Assembly (NCBI GenBank): GCA_029204225.1
Contig: CM055095.1
Coordinates: 42,866,223-42,930,222, forward strand
Source of the DNA: Diphasiastrum complanatum
Lineage: Eukaryota > Streptophyta > Lycopodiopsida > Lycopodiales > Lycopodiaceae
Direction: 5' to 3'
Length of the DNA stretch: 64,000 nucleotides
A program made the position numbers and the translations under genes. Of this stretch, positions 45,560 through 55,559 are shown piece by piece (position 1 is the stretch's first letter; each line of letters opens with the position of its first letter). The notes below the pieces were generated by a model. That model worked only from the letters and a program-made list of their open reading frames with translations. It was not told the DNA's origin and searched no databases.

Positions 45560-47327
45560 TACAATATTATGAATAGAACAATACTCCTCCATACCATACA
45601 CATATTGCAACGTGAATAAAATTGTACTTTCTACAAGAATCTCAACGCCTTCAGAAAAATTTGGAAAGCAATGTGCCCTTGTAAAATGGCCCATGCTAAA
45701 ACTCCCTGAGATTTAACGTTCAAATCTTGCCAAAAATTATAAAAATTAGATAATAGCCATGGCTCCATCCACACCTGAACGGTAATCTCCCTGAATCTTG
45801 GTAAAATAATATAACCAATAGTCTAGGCATGTTCAACATTCCTCATAAACAACCAAGGTTTCAATGTCTTGTACAAATTCATTACCTCTCTCTCCAACGT
45901 CAACCTTTGTTGTTTATACCGCTTATTCTTTGGAACTGAAATAGAGTCATCAACTACCACCGAGTTTGTAGGGCTCATCTATATCCTATGTTGAATAGCT
46001 TTTGCGTACACTACATTGGTGACCTTAACTTGATCCTTTGATAATCTCACTACATCTACTTGTAAATATTCTACTTCATTCTACAACTTCTGAAATGCAG
46101 CCTCCTTATTCTACAAATCTTCCTATACAGCAGCCATTTCTTCTAGAGTAGTACGTAGGTCAACTATCAGATTGGCTTGTTCATGCACAGATTCTGAATG
46201 CCATAACCAACTCTCACATCTCATTGGAACTGGCAAATAGTTATATGTCTTCTCATCGGCATTGGCATCACAGTCGGATGATGGCGCTAGATGGTTCATT
46301 TGTTCGAGTGCCACTAGACAAATGACTAGGAAGCGTGATTGCTTTGAGAAGATCTCTCCAATCTATGATGGGAAAAAAGTCACGTAGGCCAACGGGGAAG
46401 AGTGTCAAATTGAGCAAAAGAAATCTTGACCTACTATTTTTACACCATGCAAAGCAGTATGGATCAATGCAAATGACTTAACAAACATGTTGTGCTCTGT
46501 TTGTCTTCCAAAAATTACATGATTGATCCATTTGCAGAGATACTCTAATGTAGAGAATTTACACATTCTTAACCGTAGCCTTGATCCTTAGCTTGAGCTT
46601 CAAGAGGAAAAAATTCAGACATTACAACCATAGGAACCTCTGGCTCTAGAAATCCAAAAAGGTAGTTCCAAAACCTTGTAGTACACCTCTTCAGTTATCA
46701 GCATGCGGCACCCTCGACTTGTTGTATACAAAGCTCCATCCTCACCAACACCAATATTAACAATAAACTCATTCGCTGGATCTTTCACCACCTTGTTAGG
46801 TTGAAAAACTGCCGAGTCTTGGAACCCCATTCCCACCAAAACTGAATCACCACAATATTACCTTTCGATCGTTGAATAATCAAAACTCTTCATCATCATT
46901 GTCATAGTAAAAACAATTTTCGATTCACCAGAGCTCAAGAAAATACAATGTTGACAATTGCGAGTACAGAAAGAAAAAAAACCATAACACGATTGAATAA
47001 TATTTTGTTCTATAAGTTTCTCAGTAGTATAAGCTAGTGTCGAAGATGTCACAGAAGATTGTTAGAACCCCATCAATTTAGGACATATCGAATCCACTAA
47101 ACATGGAGCAATCCATATTGGTTGTCCCACTGAAATTTATAATTACTAACAAAGTCAGCAATATTGTCTACAACAATATCAACCAATTCTCGAGAGAAAT
47201 TTGGTTCTTGATTCCTTTGACATTGCATCAATACCTCCTTGGTAACATTCACCATCTGACCCACATCACTATGAGATGTAGCACTTGTACTGGGACCAAT
47301 ATCATTGATCAACACATCCTTTATCAT
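45560..47327 (-). pseudogene. Unknown multi-exon gene upstream of transposase copy B
   Basis: Minus-strand blocks in order: 47327-47097 (MIKDVLINDIGPSTSATSHS, RELVDIVVDNIADFVSNYKF), 46839-46615 (MGFQDSAVFQPNKVVKDPAN, GEDGALYTTSRGCRMLITEE) and 46320-45570 (ESWLWHSESVHEQANLIVDL, then a coiled-coil-like EVEYLQVDVVRLSKDQVKV and EVMNLYKTLKPWLFM). In the last block, stops are TAG/TAA at places where Gln fits (before EDL, before NEVEY, before MSPTNS). That suggests C-to-T decay of CAG/CAA codons. I do not recognise the family. Its place in the gene-dense 45.6-52.3 kb block suggests it belongs to the same element. Confidence 0.4.
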
Positions 47328-47549
47328 CTCTTAAATCTTATCCTTATTATTTTTGACGGTTTATTGTAATAAACTTTTAGTGTTCGAATGTAATGCATTT
47401 ATAGGGTTTTGGGTCTGATTGCACTTAATTGTGGATTTGATCCACAAATTTTGGTCAAAATTGATAAAAAAAGACATGGTTTTTTGATGGTTTTTGGACT
47501 AATTTTGAAGATTTTTATAAAATTCATGGCCAATATCTTTCATGCATGA

Positions 47550-48010
47550 TCAATCCAAGATTCAATACTCAGTTTGGAAAGAGATTATAGCTGCAACTCA
47601 AGATTTCGAAGAAGAAGGTTCTACCCGTATAACAAAGTAGAAGTTTGGAAAAAATTAGAGAACATGGTGAAATGCTTGAGAAAAGATAAATTTTCAATTA
47701 CTGATGTACAAATGATACAGAAAACAACTAGTGAATTTGTGGATGCAGTTCAAAGTGCATGGGGTGTAGATCATATATCACATTATATGGTAAGATTTTG
47801 ATGTTACACTACTATTGACAACTTTGCAAGAAACAGTGGAAGTCTTAGCATATGGTCATCGCAAGGAATGGAAAAATCTCATTGGCAAGCAAGAGCGGCA
47901 TTTCATAAAAGTACACAACATGGAGGGACTAGCACAAAGAACGCTATATACTGCAACTTTTCCAATGGTTTTATAAAAGAATCCAAATTCGTCATACAAA
48001 ATGATGGATT
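47550..48010 (+). pseudogene. Transposase-like gene, copy B (C-terminal part)
   Basis: Begins abruptly at the equivalent of 10066 in copy A. It reads SVWKEIIAATQDFEEEG, then after a one-base frame change KVEVWKKLENMVKCLRKDKF, VQMIQKTTSEFVDAVQSAWG and HISHYM. Gln codons stand where copies A and C have stops. After a deletion removing most of the intron it continues ARNSGSLSIWSSQGMEKSHW and QARAAFHKSTQHGG, the region with the late catalytic Glu. It is the least decayed copy of this part. Confidence 0.6.
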
Positions 48011-48122
48011 ATAAAAAATTTGAAAATGCATGCAAATTTATACAAGCCAATAGGCAATAGACACAAAATGAGATTTTGTATATTAAATGAAAATTTTTAC
48101 AAAAAGTACAATTGACCAAAAT

Positions 48123-49140
48123 CTACTCTACTTCCGATACTTTCTCTAATGAAAGTTGCAACTTTGAATCATGCAACAATTTTCTTCTTTCGTATGGATC
48201 CAAGAGCTCGTAGTTTTCAGGCTTACTTTGATCAACGTAGGCAGCATACAATGCAAAATGAGATGATCCGAGCATGGAATCCACTGGTCCATATCCTAAA
48301 ATTTTAAGTGCAATAGTTTTCTTTACAAAAATTGTTCTATGCACCTTAGTAAAATTATGTCCTCCAGGAAAATGAGACAGTGCCTTGATTGCCACAATCA
48401 TTGTCTCACCGTGTTGTTGAAACTTTGAATGGGCAACACTTATCTCATTATTCTTTAAGAACTTCGGATTATGCCCCAGTGCATGATCTCTTGAAAATTC
48501 TCCAGCAGCAGATCTCTGCCCTCGACAAATTGCAAAGTCATCAAGGAAAATTGTTTCTTAAAATAAAAGAAATTTAAGGTAAGCTTCAGTGTATAATCTG
48601 ACATAACGAATATACTAGTACATAATAAGATACAAAACTTACGCATTTGGCTTTGTCTTCCTTGATTACTGTCTGTCCATCAATATTATGTCCACCTTTC
48701 GATGTCAATACAGTTGGTAAATAGACAACTGGTTTTGGAAAACCAAGCTGACTTTGAATTTTAAGAAACTCCTCTTCAAAAGCTAGATCATCTTCTTTAT
48801 TACGCATTTCCTCCACAACCATTTTCAAATAATCTTTTCCTGAATAAAACTCATCATTATTTACATCGTCAGCACCAGGGAGAAGATCATCAGCATCATA
48901 ACCGATTATATCTGAAAATTCATGAAGCTCTTTGCTCCAAATACAAAGAGTCACGACCTCTGTGAAATAAAAAAGATCCAATATATCTGATAGTGTCAAA
49001 AAAGTAATATTATCTACATTATAAGTAGGCAATGTGATAAGAGATTTATGAGAAAGAGAAATGATGTTGGTAGTTATAGGGCCAATCGTATCAATAAAAA
49101 AAGTTTCTATATTTACAGTCTTCAACTTTTCAGATTTTGT
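48123..49140 (-). pseudogene. Unknown gene G2, copy B, best preserved
   Basis: The upstream block (to 48643) reads SSSGTKSEKLKTVNIETFFI, LITLPTYNVDNITFLTLSDI, an acidic centre (YDADDLLPGADDVNNDEF) and FLKIQSQLGFPKPVVYLPTV. A clean intron (48642-48557; GTAAGT to TTTTAAG) leads to TIFLDDFAICRGQRSAAGEF, SVAHSKFQQHGETMIVAIKA, HFPGGHNFTKVHRTIFVKKT and YELLDPYERRKLLHDSKLQL, ending at a stop at 48125-48123. The frame appears open on both sides of the intron except for a possible change near 48450. The N-terminal open frame continuing to 49296 overlaps the histone gene in antisense and is probably not coding; the real N-terminus seen in copy A is absent. The family is unknown; convergent with the transposase, divergent from the histone-protease gene. 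Confidence 0.55.
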
Positions 49141-49167
49141 ACCACTAGAAGAATGATTATGAGAATG

Positions 49168-51124
49168 ATGGCTAGGACGAGATCCACTACCCATGCCAGT
49201 ACCTCTGTACAGCCATCCCATGCCCATGTTCCCTCTGGTACTGGCCGTAGACGTGGAAGAAGGCAAATCTGGCTGAAAGAGAAAAGAAGACTCCAAAGAT
49301 CAATTGAATTGTTGATCCCTAGAGCTCCTTTCAACCGATTTGTTAGGATTGCCACCCTGTCACTTGGGCTTGATGTTCGTTTTGCCATGACAGCCATGCA
49401 TGCCTTACAGGGTGCTTCTTTATGTCCTAGTTTTTTGAGGATTCATGTCTTTTGGCCATGCATGGTAAGCATGTTACCATCATGCCTAAAGATTTTCTTA
49501 TTCTCAAACGACTTTGGGAACGTTATTCAAATCTTCATGTAGATAAAACCAGCACCTCTAGAGACTTGCCTCTGAATAGAACTAACTTGCCAACTACCTC
49601 AAGGAGGAAAAAGAAGCAGGCTGTCCCAAAGAAAGCTAGATCTCGAAGGCCAGCTGCTTCCCTTCTTCCTAGAGTTATCCCTGGCAAGAGACCCCACATT
49701 TTTCTGAGCTCTGAATCAGATGCTGGAGAATTTGATTCAGACCCAGAATCATCCTCTCCTCCTCTTGTTATTCGTGTAGTTCTTCATAAGGTTTCTTCAC
49801 CAAAAGTGATGATAACCCAAGAGGAGCTTAATAAAATAACTGAAAAATCTATAAATATTGTGTCTACATCACTTTCTCTCCCTGTACATAATCTTTTTGT
49901 TAGAATTCCATACGATCCTAATCAGGTTTATTTTGATTTTGACCATTATAACCAATACGAGGCCTACTTAGCTAATAAAGTTGATCAGCTCGGCAATTAT
50001 TTTGATTTCTTTCTTCTAGATTCAAATAGAAGCTATAGATTAGGTCCCAAATTTTGTGATGTTATTGTAGAAGCTAGCAGAAACTTTTTGCAACATAGTA
50101 TTAGTTCTGATTCTCAGGGTGTAGTTTTTGTTGTCAGCCCATTTTTTATGGGAGCGGTGAAGGCAAAAGACGTCAATTTTGAAAGGGCTGTATATTTCAT
50201 CGAATGTTCTCCAATGGCAAAATGTTATTTGATTCCATATGAGAATAAATAAGGATTACTAGTTTGTTTTTGTTGCTTTAATTTGGATGATTACTCCTGT
50301 TCAAATGGATTCTAGTTTTTATTTTGATTATTGAAATCTGCATTGGAGCCTGAACATTCTTTGTGTAAAGATGAATAAGGAGGGAGTATCAAATTTTCTA
50401 CGTGTAAAAGTAAACTCAGCTAATAATACACATAGAGAATTTGATTCTCTACTTTTTGATGTCATTCGGGAAATATCGACAACGACGACCTCAATTGGAG
50501 AGATAACCATTAAATCTCTCAAGGTATATACAATTTATCTCTGATATGCATGTATTTTTTTTAGTTTTAAATCTATCATCATAGCATAAATAAATTTGCT
50601 GTCATAATCTTACTAATTTTTGTTTTATATATGTAGTGTGTACAACAAAGGAACGCTTTTAGTTGTGCATGGTTTGTCCTGTACAATAACAAGCTCTTTT
50701 TTGAGTGGTATCATCTACAAGTCGATGTAGATATTAAAAAGGTAATATTTTGTTCATTTGTAGTTCCTTTCATTCTGATTCTTATTTCTTTACTATCATT
50801 GTTTGTAGTTTGTTGATTCACGTGTTTTGTGATGACAGTTCACAATTGAGTCGTACAGTCCCGACGATGTATATAGGTTTCGGCAAGAAATGATCAGAAC
50901 TTATGTACAGAATGGTGCAAGCGTTACGCCTGAAATCGAGAGCACGAAAAGCAAGCTGCTCTTGCCTTAATAGCCTTTCAGGTTGCTCAAGATGTAGATA
51001 TTATTATATATGATCAAAAAGGCATAGAAGTCTTTCAAAGGAAGGCGAAATTATAGGAGAGAGGCATGTTGCCTTATCGGTTCCTAATATTGATATTGAA
51101 AATATAGAAAAACTTATTGAATAG
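49168..51124 (+). pseudogene. Histone H3-fold protein fused to a Ulp1/C48-like cysteine protease
   Basis: ATG at 49168 gives MARTRSTTHAST (H3-tail-like), a basic GRRRGRR stretch, then the histone fold: LKEKRRLQRSIELLIPRAPF, VRFAMTAMHALQGA, FFEDSCLLAMHGKHV, TIMPKDFLILKRLWER. These align along the whole H3 core ([32 protein letters not shown]). A one-base loss in the T run at 49431-49436 breaks the frame. A basic, Ser-rich linker follows (RRKKKQAVPKKARSRRPAA), then an FFMGAVKAKDVNFERAVYFI, KCYLIPYENK region. After an apparent intron come exons to 50523, 50637-50741 and from 50839: EFDSLLFDVI with the Asp (50443), then QQRNAFSCAWFVL with Gln 50646 and Cys 50664 six residues apart, as in Ulp1/adenain proteases. 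The catalytic His was not found. Frame breaks occur near 50960 and 51050. Confidence 0.72.
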
Positions 51125-51289
51125 GAATTCATTTGTAAATAGAGATACATAATAAAAAAAGATACAATCTTACATGTAAACAACCTGTTTATGGGATTTA
51201 TATTAATATCAATATATATTCTTATAATCAAGTTGTGTCCATAGTGTAATACTAGAATGCAATTTTCTAGATTGATAAAAAGACATGAT

Positions 51290-52250
51290 GATTGACATGT
51301 ATTTGCTAATAGTAAATCTTCCATAAGTTGTTTCGCAAATATCTCCGCATTTGATCTCGAGCTCATGTCTTTTACATATCTGCATAAACCTAATACAAAG
51401 TGAGTTACAATTAGTATAGAGATTTTATGAGAAAGTTTTGATAGAAACTATTCATAAAGAATCGAGTATTTATAGTTACTTACGAGTTTACCATTGAAAA
51501 TGAATCTGAAGTCTAAAAGTATATCATCTTGTAGGAGCAATAGTTCCCGCCGGATGTAATTTAGACTCCAATCATCTTCGACTTCAACACATGTCAAAAC
51601 TGTATTATTGTATATGATTTCAAATTTTTTTCATTCTAAATGTCCATTGGCTTCCAAGTCTTGATCGAGTGGCACCCATTTACCTTTATTTTTTTTCCAT
51701 TTTTGATAATGGAAGCATATGCTCAACGTTTGTTTTTCAATTTGATAACGAAAGCACATGGAAGACATTTTAATTCTGTATTCTATTTCTCCATCTGATC
51801 TTTTGTCCCAGCGTTCATCCATAAGGTCAGATAATAAACTATTTGATAAATTTTTGCATACAAACATCGTTGGGGTTTTGTGTACATTGACACTGAAAAA
51901 GAAATCCACAAATATATTCAGAGAAATAAACCAACTCAATCTAACTGTTTTTGATCTCGTGCTTATCTTTAATGAATTTTTTACATCATTATATAGCTTG
52001 TAACGAAATGATTCTGAAACTGCAACATTTGGAGCAACCCATTCATCACTCCAAAACTAGGTAAGGGAATTGCAAATATTTGTCCAGAACCTCCTTTTGT
52101 ATCAGGAATGTACATTGATTCATAAAAAAAAAATCCCACTATCAACTAGATGTTTTGCAGTTCTACCTCTATATTGCAGCTGTCCAATATTAGTGTGAAT
52201 AACATCTAACACACATGCTAGAGATCCACTGGGCTCCCATTCATTTATGT
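51290..52250 (-). pseudogene. Unknown gene with possible ubiquitin-like C-terminus
   Basis: Read from 52250 down: GQLQYRGRTAKHLVDSGIFF, ESMYIPDTKGGSGQIFAIPL, then after a frame change VSESFRYKLYNDVKNSLKIS, LSDLMDERWDKRSDGEIEYR, SSMCFRYQIEKQTLSICF and KGKWVPLDQDLEANGHLE. A stop at about 51631 is followed by FEIIYNNTVLTCVEVEDDWS, LNYIRRELLLLQ and LLDFRFIFNGKL before a GTAAGT donor (intron 51483-51380). The FRFIFNGK ending after an LNxIRxEL helix recalls the ubiquitin/beta-grasp fold, which would suit a neighbour of a Ulp1-like protease. That is a weak, by-eye match. It converges on the histone-protease gene. Confidence 0.4.
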
Positions 52251-52279
52251 TGATGGATATAATTATTGTCTAATTACAT

Positions 52280-52960
52280 CTTACCTCACCACCTCCATGT
52301 GCAATTCAAATTCTATTGGTTTGTTGTTTGCTTCTGAGACAATAGTGATAGTTTATGTGGACTACTTCAAAATAGTATGACATCACAAAATTTCCTCAAT
52401 TAGCAACAAGAAAAACTTAGACAGCTACCTCCTTGCTCATGCTAATGCCAACGTTGATGCATGTCTCATCCTCTGCTATCCTCAAAGCACATTTGCTAGT
52501 GCTCACTTGCCTTCAAAATTTAGATCGACTAGCACTCAACTGCATAAGGAGTAAAACGAATACATATTGTCCCTTAGATGTGAATATCAGCTCCTTTTGT
52601 AGGGCAAAGCTGCCAAAATACCTAACAATTTCAAAGCTTGATTTGATGAAGCTCAATCGGGCTACAACTCCTCCAGCAAAGGCTATTTGTAAGCGAAATT
52701 CAAAATCTCATGTGAAGGAAAAGTCAGAGACTCCAACAAAGCTAAATAAAATTGACCAAGGATCCCATTTTCTATGTTATTCAAAATGCTATTGATATCT
52801 ATCTGCACTAATTCTACCTATAATCATGCACAAATGAGCCAGTGCATGAATTCATTGCTCAGACGACTCCGTCCGACATGCCAAACTAGATGTTATGTTA
52901 ACATGCAAAGTGAGTGTTTTGTTATCATGTTTTTATGGCTTATATAGAATAAAGCAAGAG
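52280..52960 (+). repeat. Dispersed 0.7-kb repeat, inverted copy of 32260-32960
   Basis: Carries a 120-residue open frame (52433-52795) with LPKYLTISKLDLMKLNRATT, parallel to the frame in the other copy. It follows the multi-gene block directly and may be its terminal part, since the other copy also adjoins the Copia/transposase block. Confidence 0.6.
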
Positions 52961-53590
52961 AAAAATGATCAGATTGGCAAGTTTACTAATAGATATTAAT
53001 GAATGACAAAAATCAAAATATCCTTTACTATATTCGACAAAAATCCTTGAATCGAATAAAGAATACTTCTATTTAATAACAATTACCCTTCCATCAGTTC
53101 TACAAAATTCAACTTTAACAAGAATTTTACTCAAAGCCTATAGTTGTCATTCTTTAATGATCGAAATCATTGAGAATGAACTGGCAACCTCATTGATTGA
53201 AAGTCAAAACATTCTGGATCCAAAATCCGTAAACACAATTTAACTCCTTTCATTGGGAGTATTCTTACTCCAAAGTTAAGATTGTTAACTCTCTCTCTCT
53301 TGTTTTCTCTCACCTTGTGATGCATCACAAGATTATATACCTCATCTCTCTCTCTAAAACTTATCTTTGTACAAGCCTCTAAAAGCACATTCTCTCTAAA
53401 ATCAAGGTGTGAGATTTTTTAGCCCACTACTTTTCAAGTACCCTTCAAATGCATTTTAGGGCTAACAAGAAGTTCCAAAACGCATTTTCTCTAGCATAGC
53501 AAAACATTCTTCTCTCTTTCACTCAGTCACTCTCTCTCACGCTCTATCTCCCACACACACGTGAGTTATGTTTTAGCGCTTGTCATCGTT
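52961..53590. other. Unassigned, with a CT-rich tract
   Basis: No gene is seen. From about 53280 to 53570 the plus strand is rich in CTCTCTCT runs. This resembles either decayed microsatellite or a plant pyrimidine-rich leader in front of the short ATG frame at 53599. Confidence 0.3.
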
Positions 53591-55300
53591 TTCTATATAT
53601 GGAAGCTACTGATGCTGACATGGGTGAACAGGCAGGGACTCTACCGCAAGAGCAACAATCAGGTTAAAATTTATCTTTTATTCTTTGTACATCTTTAGAG
53701 TAACATCATATGAACGGAAAGATAGAGCGGAGAAGAAGTATTTCGCTAATAGTTTAGCGATGCCCATCACTGAACGCCATTGATTACAAGGAAAGAGAGA
53801 TAAAAACCTTGAATGATTAAACTTTGTCGTAGCGTCATCAGAGGTGTCATATTTATGTTTGAAAAATTAAATGTTTGTGATGCGGATGTTGCTACAGCGT
53901 CAATAGATAGTGGTTGTAAATCTTGACAAAAGTGCAATCTATGTGTAAACAGGGGGTGGTACTGCAGGTATCTTGCAGTTCAAGAAGAAGTTCGTCGTAG
54001 TTCCTTTCGAAATTGTAAAGCCCATGACAACTTTGAACTGAGGATACTTCCATCAACAAAATTAACGTACTACATTTAGGGCCGTGGGGCCCTGAATGTG
54101 GCGTTATTAGCCACTCTCCCTCCCTTCATTGCCCTTCAATATTTTTATCTGTTCTGCTCTGCCCGTCCTTTCCATTCTCTCATGATAAAAGGCTATCGTT
54201 CTCGTTCTCGTCCTAGACAGAGAAAGTGGAATGGTAACAGGATGCCGTAAGTGGAGAGTTATCATCTTACTCTTGCCTTTCTTTGTTATTACTACCGGAT
54301 ACTACTCGGTTTTTGTACTGGTTTTTGTACTCGGTTTTTGTACTGCTAGTCTAATTTTGTTTCCAGGAAGCCAGATCTTATTAAAGCTATGTTGTCTCAA
54401 TCTTGTGCTTGGATTACTCCATTTTGTATTCTTTTGTAGACCAGCATTTGATCCACCGTTGCTGGTTGTAAAATCACGAGTAGCAGGAGGTCGATGGGTA
54501 TCTCGCCAATTGCTCTGATTTATTAGAGTTTGATTGCTGCTATTGGAGCTGGCTGATAGCTATGATTTCTGAGAGTTTGATTGCTTGCATCTCTGGCTGC
54601 TTGATTGCTCTGATGATTCTCAGGCTTTCCTCAACACGCCTGTGAGTTTCAGTAGCGAAGGGCGCCCTTCAGCCTCACTACTAAGCATGATCCGAAGCGC
54701 ATAATGGCATATTAAGCGTCCTCTTTTTATGAAGGAAAATCACAAGTGGCTAATAACGATCACGTTGCGAGAAAGCCACCAATATCAACCCCAACCATAC
54801 TCCATCCAGACAACATTAAAACAACCGAATTTGATCGTGGGGTGGGATACTTTGGGCTGCCCATTGTTGATAGCATAATGATCAAAACCACAGGGGGAGG
54901 TTCTATCAAAGTGATTAGATCAGAAGGTGCCGTCAAAAGCGTAGATTAAGATCGATAAAATCTAAGAGGGAGCATTCTCAGAATTTGTAGAGTAAATCTA
55001 TGTGATTCAGCTACATACTTTCGTTTGGCATGTTTGTTACCAAAGCTTTTGTCTCCACGTTGGCTTGGTGTTTGGATTAACTTTTCTTTGCGCCCAACAA
55101 AATTTTTCTCCCTACTCTTTTACTGTTGCCATTCCAGAACGACTGGGATTAACAGTGCCAGAATGTCATATTTTCTGGAGAAAGCCCGTTACACATCAAT
55201 ATGTTTTGTTATGGTTTTGGACAAGCTGTTGGTTAGGGAAAAACATAGTTGCAATAACCTTGTGAAACATCAGTAGCGTTGGATCAGAACGTATGAGAAT
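53591..55300 (+). other. Less AT-rich stretch with short unassigned coding-like frames
   Basis: Just after a TATA-like TTTTCTATATATGG, an ATG at 53599 gives MEATDADMGEQAGTLPQEQQ, ending near a possible donor (CAG/GTTAAA). An ATG near 54183 gives MIKGYRSRSRPRQRKWNGN. A frame at 54746-54949 reads STPTILHPDNIKTTEF, VGYFGLPIVDSIMIKTTGGG and ends KSVD-stop. None is recognised or clearly connected. The base composition and the absence of copies elsewhere in the window suggest single-copy plant DNA, possibly part of a gene. Confidence 0.3.
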
Positions 55301-55559
55301 GTGATCCAAATTCCATCAATGATGTGAATCTAAAGTAGATGTTTGATGTGTCTCGCATTCTGTTGAATGGGTTTGCATTTTTTATGTTCACTCAACCCAT
55401 TCTCCGTGGCTTTACACTCTATCACGTGTAATCCCAACTTATAAAGACATTGGAATTTACACCACAAATGATTGTGGTATGTCCAAATCACCCACAACTT
55501 TGACACATTCTCTAACGTGGGTAGTGCATGAACAAGTGTCCTTCCTTTCCATATCGGAA
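55301..55559. other. Unassigned junction
   Basis: Short interval before the Copia copy C breakpoint near 55560. A minus-strand frame (55563-55330) shows no known domain. Confidence 0.3.

Noticed and set aside
48586-49296. 236-residue minus-strand open frame taken in full as a protein
   Set aside because: Its first about 50 residues are antisense to the histone H3 N-tail. Only the part from about 49140 down has support from copy A.
50240-50370. Catalytic histidine of the Ulp1-like domain
   Set aside because: I looked for a His-Trp pair before FLRVKV and found none in frame. I therefore do not claim a complete catalytic triad.
53500-53600. CT-rich tract as a definite core promoter
   Set aside because: Pyrimidine runs and a TATA-like word are too common here to support a promoter call without transcript evidence.
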